From assembly GCF_021729155.1 (NCBI RefSeq), contig NZ_JAJQYA010000016.1, positions 1 to 64,000 of the forward strand: a stretch of DNA of 64,000 bases, read 5' to 3'. Source of the DNA: Membranihabitans marinus (GTDB lineage Bacteria; Bacteroidota; Bacteroidia; Chitinophagales; Saprospiraceae). Below are positions 25,618 to 35,357 of the stretch, one piece after another. The notes beneath the pieces are model-generated. The model was not told where the DNA came from. It saw only the letters and a list, made by a program, of their open reading frames with translations, and made no database searches. The stretch's first letter is position 1; the number at the start of each line of letters is the position of its first letter. Both the position numbers and the translations under genes were made by a program.

Positions 25618-28026
25618 TTATTTATCGACAGCAATGTCAATAACTTGATTCATATCTTCCACATAGTGTATGGTAAGACCTTCTAAATATGCGTCATCGA
25701 TTTCTTTAATATTCTTTCTGTTTTTCTCACATAGAATCAGTTCTACTATCCCAGCTCGCTTGGCAGCTAAGACTTTTTCTTTGATCCCACCTACCGGAAG
25801 GACTTTTCCTCGTAAGGTGATTTCCCCTGTCATGGCCAAGTATGGTTTAAGAGGTTTTTGTTTGATTAACGATACCAAACTACTCAACATGGTAATACCT
25901 GCAGACGGACCGTCTTTGGGAATAGCACCTTCGGGAACGTGAATATGAATATCTAATTCATCAAAAATTTTGTGGTCTATGCCCAATTCTGCTGCATTGG
26001 ATTTAATGTAGCTCAAGGCTGTGGAAGCAGATTCTTTCATCACATCACCTAGGTTTCCAGTCAAGGTCAATTTCCCTTTCCCTTTGGACGAAGAGGATTC
26101 TATAAATAAGATATCGCCACCCACTGAAGTCCAAGCCAGTCCTACTGCAACGCCGGGAACATTGGTTTCTTTGTACATATCCGAAGAAAATAAGCTCGGC
26201 CCGAGTATATCTTCTAGGTCGGTAATTTTGATTCCTACGGTTTTGGCATTTTCCAAAGCAATTTCCTTGGCTGTATATCTCATCAATGCTGCGATCTGAC
26301 GATTGAGATTTCGCACCCCTGATTCCTTGGTATAGTCGCTGATCACTTTTTGTAATACCGCATCTCCTATGCGAACATGTTTGGATTTTAATCCATGGGC
26401 CAGCCGCTGTTCGGGGATAAGGTGGCGTTTGGCAATTTCCAATTTTTCCTCTTGTGAATACCCACTGACCTGAATGATCTCCATCCGATCTCGCAAGGCA
26501 GGCTGAATACTACCCAATGAGTTGGCCGTAGCAATAAACATGATTTTTGATAAATCGTATTCTTGCTCCAGATAATTGTCGTAGAAAGTACTGTTTTGTT
26601 CAGGATCCAAGACCTCTAATAAGGCAGAGGAGGGATCCCCTCTAAAGTCTTTGCCGATTTTGTCTACTTCGTCAAGAATGAATACAGGATTTGACGATTT
26701 GGCTTTTTTCAAAGATTGAATGATTCTACCGGGCATTGCCCCAATATAGGTTTTTCGGTGTCCTCTGATTTCAGATTCGTCGTGTAATCCCCCTAGAGAC
26801 ATTCTAATGTATTTGCGCCCAACGGCTTCAGCTACGCTCTTGCCCAATGATGTTTTACCAACACCAGGAGGGCCCACTAAGCATAGAATGGGAGCCTTCA
26901 TATCTCCTTTTAATTTTAAAACGGCTAGGTGTTCGATAATTCGATCTTTGATTTTCTCAAGACCGTAATGATCCTTATCTAGTTTCTCTCGAACTTGCTT
27001 CAAATCGAAATTGTCATTGGTGTATTCACCCCATGGCAAGTCCAATAAAACCTCTAAATGAGTTAGGGTGATGCCGTATTCTGCTACTTGAGGATTGAGT
27101 CGTTGTAGCTTACTTATTTCTTTATCGAATGTTTTTTGAACTTTTTCATTCCATTTTTTATCTCTGGCTTTGGCCTTCATCTGATTGATGACTTCCATCT
27201 GTGGATTGTCGCCCAGTTCTTCCTGTATGGTTTTTAGCTGTTGGTTGAGGAAGTAGTCGCGTTGTTGCTTTTCGATATCCACTTTAACCTTGGTCTCAAT
27301 CTGATTTTTTAATTCCAATACTCGACGCTCATTATTGAGGACATCTAGCACTTTTCGAGCCTTGGATTTGAGATCATTTTCCTCTAAAATGGCTTGTTTT
27401 ACCGTTAATTTTAGATTTAGATTGGAAGAGATAAAATCCAATAAAAAGACAGGACTGTCGATATTCTTCAACATCATCACCGCTTCTGCAGGAATTTGGG
27501 GAGAAAGATCGATGATCTGCTTCGAAGTATCATTGATGGACGATATCAATGCCTGCAATTCGAAATCATCATTATCGACCGACAACTTAGGTAAATACTT
27601 AACTTTCCCATATAGAAATGGATGGTCGGATAATATTTCTTCCAACTCAAATCTATGTTTACCCTGTAGAATGGCAGTTAGACTTCCGTCATTTGTGTGA
27701 ATTAATTTTACAATTCTCGCCACTGTCCCTATGTTGAACAATTCCTCGGGAAGGGGATCTTCTATCTCGGCTTTGCGCTGGGACAATACCCCTATCCACA
27801 TCGATTTGTCATAGGCTTCCTTCACTGCTCGCATCGATTTGTCCCGACCTACAGTAATGGGGATTACCACGCCAGGAAAAAGTACTGTATTGCGAAGTGC
27901 CACCATAGGTAATTCCTTTTTTTCATCGAAATCATCTATGGAGAAATCATCTTGATCTTCTGGGTGAATGTTGATTATATCCTCCTTCTCACTTAACTCA
28001 TCAAAAAATATCATTTTATCAAACAT
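25618..28026 (-). CDS. lon: ATP-dependent protease Lon
   Basis: This 802-residue cytoplasmic protease degrades damaged and regulatory proteins. The N-terminal substrate-binding LON domain (about 40-230) begins PMVALRNTVLFPGVVIPITVG. The AAA+ module has GPPGVGKTS as Walker A and VFILDEVDKIG as Walker B. The C-terminal protease domain has the catalytic dyad Ser708 (KDGPSAGI) and Lys751 (GGIKEKVLAAKR). A short acidic N-terminal extension before the LON domain is common in Bacteroidota. The start is the ATG at 28026; Met5 is an alternative. Upstream lies an inverted repeat at 28136 that may be a regulatory site. Confidence 0.97.
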   Translation of the reverse strand: MFDKMIFFDELSEKEDIINIHPEDQDDFSIDDFDEKKELPMVALRNTVLFPGVVIPITVGRDKSMRAVKEAYDKSMWIGVLSQRKAEIEDPLPEELFNIGTVARIVKLIHTNDGSLTAILQGKHRFELEEILSDHPFLYGKVKYLPKLSVDNDDFELQALISSINDTSKQIIDLSPQIPAEAVMMLKNIDSPVFLLDFISSNLNLKLTVKQAILEENDLKSKARKVLDVLNNERRVLELKNQIETKVKVDIEKQQRDYFLNQQLKTIQEELGDNPQMEVINQMKAKARDKKWNEKVQKTFDKEISKLQRLNPQVAEYGITLTHLEVLLDLPWGEYTNDNFDLKQVREKLDKDHYGLEKIKDRIIEHLAVLKLKGDMKAPILCLVGPPGVGKTSLGKSVAEAVGRKYIRMSLGGLHDESEIRGHRKTYIGAMPGRIIQSLKKAKSSNPVFILDEVDKIGKDFRGDPSSALLEVLDPEQNSTFYDNYLEQEYDLSKIMFIATANSLGSIQPALRDRMEIIQVSGYSQEEKLEIAKRHLIPEQRLAHGLKSKHVRIGDAVLQKVISDYTKESGVRNLNRQIAALMRYTAKEIALENAKTVGIKITDLEDILGPSLFSSDMYKETNVPGVAVGLAWTSVGGDILFIESSSSKGKGKLTLTGNLGDVMKESASTALSYIKSNAAELGIDHKIFDELDIHIHVPEGAIPKDGPSAGITMLSSLVSLIKQKPLKPYLAMTGEITLRGKVLPVGGIKEKVLAAKRAGIVELILCEKNRKNIKEIDDAYLEGLTIHYVEDMNQVIDIAVDK

Positions 28027-28135
28027 ATCTTGTTTCTAGTATCTTTTTATATTTAAATTCTTGCTTTAATAAGAAGTTCAACTTTTATGCCACCTCGTTA
28101 TTTTGTTAAATGTTGGACACATTGGCTTTGTTTTT

Positions 28136-28148
28136 TGACATTCTGTCA
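28136..28148. promoter_or_regulatory. Inverted repeat upstream of lon
   Basis: TGACA-TTC-TGTCA, a perfect 13-base dyad about 110 bases upstream of the lon ATG. A second dyad TGCC-N7-GGCA follows at 28151-28165. A repressor or activator site for lon is plausible but unproven. Confidence 0.4.
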
Positions 28149-28184
28149 GTTGCCTAGATATGGCATAGGAATTGACAAAGCCCA

Positions 28185-28234
28185 TAAAAAAATGCAACAT
28201 GACTCTTTTGTTAAAAAATCAGGTTGCGTTTTTT
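28185..28234 (-). terminator. Terminator after parE
   Basis: The stem GCAAC/GTTGC is flanked by A-rich and T-rich tracts that extend pairing. On the minus strand it ends in a run of seven T. It lies about 95 bases after the parE stop codon. Confidence 0.7.
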
Positions 28235-28326
28235 CAGTCTTCAAATAGGAATTAAATATTGTCCTTATGGAAAATATTTACAGACTCCCAGTAGGGGAGA
28301 AGGCATATTTAACGAATAGTTATCGA

Positions 28327-30231
28327 TTATTCTGTCAGGGCCATGGATTCAACAAGAGGGGCAATATCTTCGCTATCTTCTTCCACCTCATCCAACTCAA
28401 ATCGAAGATTATCAATGATAAATTCCTGCCTTTCCATGGTGTTCTTGCCCATGTAGTAGGTGAGTAAATCTTCTATCTTGATCTTGTTGTTGAGGTGTAC
28501 AGGAGCTAGACGGATATTTTCATTAATGAAATTTTCGAATTCATCTGGACTAATCTCACCCAATCCTTTGAATCGCGTAATTTCTGCGTTCTTACCGATT
28601 TTTTCAATGGCTAATTTTCTCTCTTCTTCCGTATAACAATATAGGGTTTCCTTCTTATTCCTAACCCTAAAGAGAGGGGTCTCTAGGATGTATAAATGGC
28701 CTTCGCGAACCAAATCAGGGAAAAATTGTAAAAAGAATGTGAGAATTAACAATCGAATATGCATACCATCCACATCGGCATCTGAAGCAATAACCACTTG
28801 ATTGTACCTCAATCCATCTAGTCCATCTTCGATTTTGAGGGCGTGTTGGAGTAAATTGAGCTCTTCGTTTTGGTAAACGATTTTTTTACTCATCCCAAAG
28901 CAATTTAAGGGTTTCCCTCGCAAGCTAAAGATGGCTTGATATCTCACATCACGGGCTTGGGTAATGGAACCACTGGCTGAATCTCCCTCTGTAATAAAGA
29001 TGGTCGACTTTAGTCTCTCTTCGAGATCTTTTTTGGTGTCGCTAAGGTGAATTTTACAATCGCGCAATTTTTTATTGTGAACATTGGCTTTTTTTGCTTT
29101 TTCACGTGCAAGTGTTTTTATACCTGCGATTTCTTTGCGTTCGCGCTCGGATTGCTTGATTTTTTTATGAATAATCTCGGCAACTTCTGTATTTCTATAT
29201 AAAAAGTTTTCCAGTTTATTGGAAAGGAAGTCGTTGATAAAACTTTTTAAAGTCGGCCCATCTGGACTCATATGAGTAGACCCCAGTTTGGTTTTGGTTT
29301 GGGATTCGAATATCGGTTCTTCCACTTTTATACTAATGGCTGCAATCACCGATGTTCGGATATCTCTAACGTCGTAGTTTTTATTGAAAAAATTTCTAAT
29401 CGTTGCCACCAATGCTTCTCTAAAGGCCATTAAGTGGGTTCCACCCTGAGTGGTGTGTTGACCGTTGACGAAGGAATAGTATTCTTCTCCATAGGCTGAG
29501 CAGTGGGAGATAGCCATTTCTATATCATCATCTTTGAGGTGGATAATGGGGTATAGTAGCTGATCGACATTGGTCTGATTGGTTAACAAATCTCGCAGAC
29601 CGTTGTCAGATCGAATTTTAGTCCCATTGAACACTATGGTTAGACCTGCATTTAAGTAGGCGTAATTCCACAACTGTTCTTCGATATATTCGGGATTAAA
29701 GCTATAGTTTTTGAATATATTGGGGTCGGGTTCAAATTCGGTATAGGTTCCGTTGCGTTCACTAGTCATGGTGATCTCGTGGTCTTCTGTCAATACCCCT
29801 TTTGAAAAACGGGCTACCTTCTTTTGACCTTCACGCACCGAATATACTTCGAAGTAAGTAGATAAAGCATTGACAGCTTTGGTACCCACACCATTCAATC
29901 CAACCGATTTTTTGAAGGCTTTGGAATCGTATTTTCCACCGGTATTTATTTTGGAAACACAGTCTATTACCTTACCCAAAGGAATACCCCTTCCGTAGTC
30001 TCGAATCTGAATTTTGCCGTCTTCAGTTGTTTTAATTTCTATTTTTTTGCCATTTCCCATGACAAATTCATCGATAGAATTGTCTAATATCTCTTTAATA
30101 AGGATGTAGATTCCATCGTCCTTGGACTTGCCATCGCCCAATTTTCCAATGTACATCCCGGGACGCATACGGATGTGTTCACGCCAATCTAATGACCTAA
30201 TATTGTCTTCTGTATAATTTAAATCTGCCAT
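28327..30231 (-). CDS. parE: DNA topoisomerase IV subunit B (type IIA, ParE/GyrB family)
   Basis: This 634-residue protein forms the ATPase half of a type II topoisomerase. The GHKL ATP domain is at the N-terminus ([36 protein letters not shown]) and the TOPRIM domain at about 410-520 ([10 protein letters not shown] and [17 protein letters not shown]). The length, about 635, fits the Bacteroidota subunit normally paired with ParC; a GyrB would be similar in size, so parE is preferred by comparison but not proved. No parC gene is adjacent. The -7-like box TATATTTG lies 35-45 bases before the start. A terminator follows at 28185. Confidence 0.93.
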   Translation of the reverse strand: MADLNYTEDNIRSLDWREHIRMRPGMYIGKLGDGKSKDDGIYILIKEILDNSIDEFVMGNGKKIEIKTTEDGKIQIRDYGRGIPLGKVIDCVSKINTGGKYDSKAFKKSVGLNGVGTKAVNALSTYFEVYSVREGQKKVARFSKGVLTEDHEITMTSERNGTYTEFEPDPNIFKNYSFNPEYIEEQLWNYAYLNAGLTIVFNGTKIRSDNGLRDLLTNQTNVDQLLYPIIHLKDDDIEMAISHCSAYGEEYYSFVNGQHTTQGGTHLMAFREALVATIRNFFNKNYDVRDIRTSVIAAISIKVEEPIFESQTKTKLGSTHMSPDGPTLKSFINDFLSNKLENFLYRNTEVAEIIHKKIKQSERERKEIAGIKTLAREKAKKANVHNKKLRDCKIHLSDTKKDLEERLKSTIFITEGDSASGSITQARDVRYQAIFSLRGKPLNCFGMSKKIVYQNEELNLLQHALKIEDGLDGLRYNQVVIASDADVDGMHIRLLILTFFLQFFPDLVREGHLYILETPLFRVRNKKETLYCYTEEERKLAIEKIGKNAEITRFKGLGEISPDEFENFINENIRLAPVHLNNKIKIEDLLTYYMGKNTMERQEFIIDNLRFELDEVEEDSEDIAPLVESMALTE

Positions 30232-30266
30232 AATGCCAGTTGTAATGTATTTTGATAATCGTAATA

Positions 30267-30274
30267 CAAATATA
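30267..30274 (-). promoter_or_regulatory. Candidate -7 box of parE
   Basis: TATATTTG on the minus strand, 36-43 bases upstream of the ATG, fits TAnnTTTG. No matching TTTG at the usual -33 distance was found. Confidence 0.3.
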
Positions 30275-30318
30275 AAATTAATTTAATGAAACTGTAGAAT
30301 AGACTTTCTCCTTGCCAG

Positions 30319-30819
30319 TTACTTGTTGGCTTCTAAGGGTTTTCCCCCAAAGGAGGGAAATGAAGCACTACCAGAGTGGTTAAAAGGACTTTCGGCGCTC
30401 ACTTCCATCTTAAACTGTCCAATAAAAGATTTGAAAAAGGCCTCTAATTCCTTGTCATTGATATTTTTTGAGTAAGGCTTTTTAAAGTATTGAAAGTAGT
30501 CAATATGGCCTTTTTCATCCAAAAACACGTTGATCCAAATTTTTAATCCCTTAATGTCAAAGTCCAATAATTCGGCATGTGATTCCATAGCGTAAATCAT
30601 ATTTAGCCATTTTTCGAAAGCGGCATTCATATTATTATTGGTTACACTGAGGAGAAATCCAGGATAAGCTTTATATAATTCTGGATAGAGGTTCTCGTAT
30701 TCTCCAATGTGAAACACCGGTGGCAATTGACCAATGGTTAGTGGTTTTTCCACGTCTTGTCCATATAAGGCTTGACTTAACAGGAAGAAACTTATGGTAA
30801 TATAATGTCTTATATTCAA
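30319..30819 (-). CDS. Secreted protein of unknown function with TonB-C-like region
   Basis: This 166-residue protein seems to start at TTG (30819), since no ATG exists before the signal peptide (MNIRHYITISFFLLSQALYG). The mature part has LKIWINVFLDEKGHIDYFQYF and LEAFFKSFIGQFKMEV, which resemble the strand-helix-strand pattern of the TonB C-terminal domain seen in many Bacteroidota proteins; this is a weak similarity. No transmembrane anchor or proline-rich spacer is present, so it is not a TonB protein. It is a single gene between parE and a divergently transcribed CvpA-like gene. The frame stays open upstream of the TTG. Confidence 0.7.
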   Translation of the reverse strand: MNIRHYITISFFLLSQALYGQDVEKPLTIGQLPPVFHIGEYENLYPELYKAYPGFLLSVTNNNMNAAFEKWLNMIYAMESHAELLDFDIKGLKIWINVFLDEKGHIDYFQYFKKPYSKNINDKELEAFFKSFIGQFKMEVSAESPFNHSGSASFPSFGGKPLEANK

Positions 30820-30917
30820 TCCTTTTAGATCTGATTCAATAATAAATATAAGAAAAAAAAGATAGATCTGACTTTCTCTAGTGAATATTAATTATTTTTA
30901 ACCAAAGGTTAGGGTTG

Positions 30918-31340
30918 ATGATATACGATATTATAATTTTATGCGTCACGTTGATGGCCATTCTCGTAGCGTGGTATTTGAAAATTAGTTTTGATTGGAT
31001 TTCCTTTGTATTGGCATTGGCATCTTGTGTGTTAGTGTATTATGTAAGTCCCTATGTCGTAGATTTTGCCGAACACAGTACGACAGATTTTTCTCAGGAG
31101 TATTGGTATTTTTTTCTGGTCTTAGTGATTTTAGTACTTTTTTTAGCCGGCTGGTTAATGTTGAAATCAAAATTGGGGTCTCAAATTATTCTCAATCGAA
31201 TTTTGGGATCATTAATTTTTGGGACAATGATATGGTTGGCTTGCGGTTTATTATTGTTTACATTGTATCAATATAAGATTGTCCCTGAACAGGATAGCCA
31301 AATATTATCATGGTTTTTTCATTGGCGAACAATAGTTTAG
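30918..31340 (+). CDS. Small CvpA-like membrane protein
   Basis: This 140-residue protein starts at the ATG at 30918 (a TTG sits one codon earlier). It has four hydrophobic segments: about 3-20, 27-47 (FVLALASCVLVYYVSPYVVDF), 64-80 and 94-118 (LNRILGSLIFGTMIWLACGLLLF). The spacing and the NRILGSLIFGTMIWL helix recall CvpA-family proteins (colicin V production, now linked to envelope integrity), but the match is judged by eye only. It lies 125 bp upstream of a TonB receptor on the same strand and may be separate from it. Otherwise it should be called a small membrane protein of unknown function. Confidence 0.72.
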   Translation: MIYDIIILCVTLMAILVAWYLKISFDWISFVLALASCVLVYYVSPYVVDFAEHSTTDFSQEYWYFFLVLVILVLFLAGWLMLKSKLGSQIILNRILGSLIFGTMIWLACGLLLFTLYQYKIVPEQDSQILSWFFHWRTIV

Positions 31341-31465
31341 TAATTTGACTTAAAAAGGTCATGTCTTGGGTCGATAAGACCTCTGTAATCAGGCCGTTGT
31401 AATACCGTGATATTTTTATATATTGGCAGCTTTTGAATTCATATAACACTGAAAATAGGACAAGA

Positions 31466-33541
31466 ATGAAACAATTATGTTGGTTGATAGCCATGATTTT
31501 TTGCACAATTAATACTTTTGCCCAAACCGATACTGTATTGCATTCTGTCTTATCTGAGTTAAGAGTAGTCGGTTACGACTCTGATCGTCGCTTATTAGAG
31601 ACTCCTGGAGCCGTGAGTAAAATTTCATCTAAGGAATTGAATATGTTTCAAAGTGACAACATTCTTTATGGACTAAATTTAAGTCCTGGGGTGAGGATGG
31701 AAGAGCGGTCTCCGGGCAGTTATCGCATAGCAATTCGCGGAAGTAGTTTGCGTTCTCCTTTTGGGGTGAGAAATGTAAAGGTGTATTGGAATGGTATTCC
31801 ATTTACCGATCCTACGGGAAGTACAGCATTTAATTTACTCGACCCGGTCAACATCAGTGAAATCGATTTGATTAGAGGACCTGCAGGTAGTATCTACGGA
31901 GCGGGAAATGGGGGAGTGTTGCAGATTAAAAGTCGACTTGATATGGATAGTTTGACCTATGTGGAAGCCAATGCCGGTCTGGGATCATACGGTTATCAGA
32001 AGTGGGCTTTGAAGTGGAATCAGAAAATAAAAAATGGAGTAATCAATACTAAAATAGCTCGACAATCCTCTGATGGATATAGAGAACATTCTAGCTTGGA
32101 GCGCAATACCGTGGAGATAAATGCCGGCTTGCGACCATCTCAATCTCGGAAAATAGGTTTGCATTTTCTGTTCTCAGATCTGGCTTATGATATTCCAGGT
32201 GGCTTGGATATCGAGCAATACCAAGAGGATAGACGTCAAGCCCGACCGGGCAATCCCTTTGTCTTGGGAAGTGTAGATGCCAAATCAGGCATCGACCAGC
32301 AATACATGTTGTTGGGTTTTCAGCAACAATATATGTGGAAAAACTCTTGGCAGAATCACACCTTGATATATGGAGATTTAAGTCGTTTTAATAATCCGTT
32401 TAATCTGGATTACAAACGCGAATTGAGAACGGGCTACGGTATTCGAAGTAGACAGGACTATTTTACCAATATCGCTGGAAAACCGATTAAATTTTCTGTG
32501 GGTACAGAATTTCAACAGGGATATACGGTTGCTAGAAATTTTGAAAATGATTTGGGGCAGGCTGGTGATTTAAATTTTGATGACGAGATTAATTCATTTC
32601 AATGGTTGGTTTTTGCGAGGACTGAGTTAGAGTTGAGCGATGATATGTTTGTTACCTTGGGCATTAGTCAGAATCAATTGGAATACGATATCAATCGATT
32701 GGTCGATCGCAGTTTGGATTCGGCTTATCGAGTGAACAAGACTTTTGAACCTGTTTACGTACCGAGGTTGGGTTGGTCGATGCAGCTGAATGAGTGGGCC
32801 CTACATGCCAGTGTGAGTTACGGTTTTTCACCGCCGACTATAGAAGAGATTCGAACCAATGAAGGCAGTATCAATGAAGCATTGGAGGCAGAGCGGGGCA
32901 GTAATTTCGAGTTGGGACTTCGCAAATTTTTCATTCAAGATAGACTGTACGTAGACGCGACAGCATTTTATTATTTACTCGACGAAACCATAGTTCAGCA
33001 ACAATCCGAACGGGGTACGGTACTGTTTTTAAATGCGGGATCTACAGAACAAACCGGTATCGAATTGCAGACAAAATACAAAGTCATCAATAGTGCGATG
33101 ACATTTGTAGAAGGATGGGATTTGGGGATGAATTATACCTTTCATCATTTCAAGTTTAAGGATTATCTGAAGTTTGAAAATGGAGAAGATCAAGATTATT
33201 CTGGCAATACCTTGCCCGGAGTATCTCCGAATAATTTTACCTTTTATTCGATAACAAATTTTAAAGGCAATTGGTATTTCAACGCTTCCTATCAATATGT
33301 AGATGGTATATATTTGGACGATGCCAATACGGTACAGACAGATAGTTTTGACGATGTTAAACTCAAAGCGGGATGGAGGTTTAATCTTCCCGGTATCCGG
33401 GCAGGAGAATTCTATATAGGGGTAAATAATCTATTCGATCAGGCCTATAGTTTGGGTAATGATTTGAATGCCTTTGGAGGCAGATATTATCAACCTGCAC
33501 CGGGGATTAACTATTACGGAGGTGTTGTTATTAGAATCTAA
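31466..33541 (+). CDS. TonB-dependent receptor (iron/cofactor-type)
   Basis: The 691-residue receptor starts at the ATG at 31466 with a signal peptide (MKQLCWLIAMIFCTINTFA, then Q); a TTG at 31433 is in frame. The plug covers about 30-165: ETPGAVSKISSKELN, SPGSYRIAIRGSSLRSPFG and VYWNGIPFTDPTGSTAFNLL, with GPAGSIYGAGNGGVLQI near its end. These motifs resemble siderophore or haem-type receptors, not SusC. The barrel ends in YYGGVVIRI, a normal terminal strand. Unlike the receptor at 931-3312 it has no carboxypeptidase-regulatory domain. A TonB box is not obvious. Ligand unknown; no SusD or ABC genes nearby. Confidence 0.93.
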   Translation: MKQLCWLIAMIFCTINTFAQTDTVLHSVLSELRVVGYDSDRRLLETPGAVSKISSKELNMFQSDNILYGLNLSPGVRMEERSPGSYRIAIRGSSLRSPFGVRNVKVYWNGIPFTDPTGSTAFNLLDPVNISEIDLIRGPAGSIYGAGNGGVLQIKSRLDMDSLTYVEANAGLGSYGYQKWALKWNQKIKNGVINTKIARQSSDGYREHSSLERNTVEINAGLRPSQSRKIGLHFLFSDLAYDIPGGLDIEQYQEDRRQARPGNPFVLGSVDAKSGIDQQYMLLGFQQQYMWKNSWQNHTLIYGDLSRFNNPFNLDYKRELRTGYGIRSRQDYFTNIAGKPIKFSVGTEFQQGYTVARNFENDLGQAGDLNFDDEINSFQWLVFARTELELSDDMFVTLGISQNQLEYDINRLVDRSLDSAYRVNKTFEPVYVPRLGWSMQLNEWALHASVSYGFSPPTIEEIRTNEGSINEALEAERGSNFELGLRKFFIQDRLYVDATAFYYLLDETIVQQQSERGTVLFLNAGSTEQTGIELQTKYKVINSAMTFVEGWDLGMNYTFHHFKFKDYLKFENGEDQDYSGNTLPGVSPNNFTFYSITNFKGNWYFNASYQYVDGIYLDDANTVQTDSFDDVKLKAGWRFNLPGIRAGEFYIGVNNLFDQAYSLGNDLNAFGGRYYQPAPGINYYGGVVIRI

Positions 33542-33563
33542 AGAAGTCTAGGTCACATTATTG

Positions 33564-33600
33564 TTGTAATACCGATGTCATGTAGGCATTGGTATTACAA
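33564..33600. terminator. Hairpin between convergent receptor and obgE genes
   Basis: A 14-base stem (TTGTAATACCGATG pairing with CATTGGTATTACAA with one wobble) lies 23 bases after the receptor stop. There is no T-run on either strand, so termination is uncertain. Confidence 0.5.
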
Positions 33601-33665
33601 TGAACAATAATTCTGTTCATCTCCATTGGCCTCAGCTTAGAAGAGACCATCCTAATTGAATCTCC

Positions 33666-34700
33666 TTATTCTTCCTCGTCTTCGAAAGCTATTTGGATGG
33701 TTTTTTCAGTTTTGTTCATCAACGGCCACAAGGCATCCTTTAACTCTTGAAGACCAGTCTCTGAAGCAGAACTGAAAAATACATAGGGAATATCTAGATC
33801 CAAATCTTTAATGATTAACTGTTTTAATTCTTCGTCAATTAAGTCAGATTTCGATATGGCCAATAGACGGGGTTTGTGGATAAGCTCTTTATTGTATTTT
33901 TCGAGTTCAGCCAATAAAATATGGTATTGCTTTACAATGTCATCGGCATCGGCAGGTACTAAAAACAAAAGCGCTGCATTGCGCTCTATATGGCGAAGGA
34001 ATCTCGTTCCTAGGCCTTTGCCCTCTCCGGCTCCCTCAATAATTCCCGGGATGTCGGCCATGACAAAAGATTGATCATCTCTATACGATACCATGCCCAA
34101 GTTGGGTACTAAAGTGGTAAATGCATAGCTGGCTATTTTGGGTTTGGCAGCAGATATCACGGACAATAAAGTTGATTTTCCAGCATTGGGAAAACCTACT
34201 AATCCAACATCGGCTAAGAGTTTTAACTCTAAAATAATTTCTCGCTCAATGCCGGCTTCACCCGGTTGAGCATATCTCGGTGTTTGATTGGTAGAAGATT
34301 TAAAATGGTTGTTGCCCAGTCCTCCTCTTCCTCCAGGAACCAATATTTCTTTTTGGCCGTGTTCGGATATTTCCATTAGAAATTCCCCAGTAATAGCGTC
34401 CTTAGCTATGGTTCCCAAGGGAACTTCTAATACAATATCCGCACCATTGGCGCCAGTTTTTAGAGCACCTCCTCCATATTCACCGACGCCAGCCTTGACA
34501 TGCTTTCTGTATTTTAGATGAAGTAGAGTCCATTTTTGCTGATTACCTTGTAAGATAATGTGACCACCTCGTCCACCATCGCCTCCATCAGGTCCTCCTT
34601 TGGGAATATACTTTTCTCGGCGAAAATGTGTCGATCCAGCTCCGCCTTTCCCACTCTTGGTGTATATCTTAACGTAATCTATAAAATTTCTTCCACTCAT
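33666..34700 (-). CDS. obgE: GTPase ObgE/CgtA
   Basis: This 344-residue ribosome-assembly GTPase has the glycine-rich Obg domain (1-158: [42 protein letters not shown]). The G domain follows with GFPNAGKST (P-loop), the [17 protein letters not shown] switch II block, and SKSD as the G4 equivalent. The C-terminal extension seen in some bacteria is short and acidic here (FEDEEE). It starts 8 bases after the adk stop codon, so both are one transcript. Bacteroidota usually have hpt-adk-obg order; here hpt is absent. No sign of damage. Confidence 0.97.
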   Translation of the reverse strand: MSGRNFIDYVKIYTKSGKGGAGSTHFRREKYIPKGGPDGGDGGRGGHIILQGNQQKWTLLHLKYRKHVKAGVGEYGGGALKTGANGADIVLEVPLGTIAKDAITGEFLMEISEHGQKEILVPGGRGGLGNNHFKSSTNQTPRYAQPGEAGIEREIILELKLLADVGLVGFPNAGKSTLLSVISAAKPKIASYAFTTLVPNLGMVSYRDDQSFVMADIPGIIEGAGEGKGLGTRFLRHIERNAALLFLVPADADDIVKQYHILLAELEKYNKELIHKPRLLAISKSDLIDEELKQLIIKDLDLDIPYVFFSSASETGLQELKDALWPLMNKTEKTIQIAFEDEEE

Positions 34701-34708
34701 ATAGTTTT

Positions 34709-35293
34709 TTATTCTTCTACGGTTACTTGGTCAATAACTGCGCATAATGACTCAAATATTTCATCGATATCTCCTGATCCCTTAATGGTTAATGCTTTGT
34801 CATGGGCATCATAATAGGCGTATACCGGTTGTGTCTCTTTTTTGTATACCTCTATTCTGCTCTGAATAATGGCCTCGTCCTTATCGTCTGCTCTACCCGA
34901 ACTTTCACCGCGCTTAATGATTCTTTCGATGATTTCTTTGTCTTCTACTTTTAGGGAGATCAATACATCGATTTCATCTTCGCTTTCCTCTAGCATCTCA
35001 TCCAATGCTTTGGCTTGGTCAACCGTTCTTGGAAATCCATCATAGATAACACCGAAAGTTGAACCATGTCGAGCTAAAGCCGCTTTCAACATGCCGATGG
35101 TTACTTCATCAGGTACCAATTCTCCTTTTTGAATATAACTGGTGGCCAATAGACCCAATTCTGATTTGTCTCCAATTTCTTTTCGAAATAAATCGCCAGT
35201 GCTTATGTGAAGTAATCCATACTTCTCAGCTAACTTTTTGGCTTGCGTGCCTTTTCCCGATCCCGGAGGGCCGAATAATACTAAATTGATCAT
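34709..35293 (-). CDS. adk: Adenylate kinase
   Basis: This 194-residue enzyme converts AMP and ATP to two ADP. It begins with the P-loop [19 protein letters not shown]. The NMP-binding block [13 protein letters not shown] and the [16 protein letters not shown] loop are present. A short LID ([12 protein letters not shown]) replaces the longer zinc-binding LID of Gram-positive enzymes, typical for the 190-residue Bacteroidota type. Key arginines lie in [14 protein letters not shown]. It is the first gene of the adk-obgE unit and is 64 bp downstream of a nitrilase-family gene. Confidence 0.97.
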   Translation of the reverse strand: MINLVLFGPPGSGKGTQAKKLAEKYGLLHISTGDLFRKEIGDKSELGLLATSYIQKGELVPDEVTIGMLKAALARHGSTFGVIYDGFPRTVDQAKALDEMLEESEDEIDVLISLKVEDKEIIERIIKRGESSGRADDKDEAIIQSRIEVYKKETQPVYAYYDAHDKALTIKGSGDIDEIFESLCAVIDQVTVEE

Positions 35294-35357
35294 TAATGTT
35301 TTCGTTTTTAATAGGTAATGAAAAGATGGTACATTATCGGGTCAAAAGTAGTTAATA

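Noticed and set aside
28267-28467. 66-codon plus-strand frame overlapping the parE 3' end
   Set aside because: It is mostly antisense to parE, which is certain.
31393-33576. Direct repeat GTTGTAATACCG on both sides of the TonB receptor gene as a mobile-element target duplication
   Set aside because: The 12 bases are part of a hairpin on one side, no inverted ends or transposase exist, and chance match is likely.
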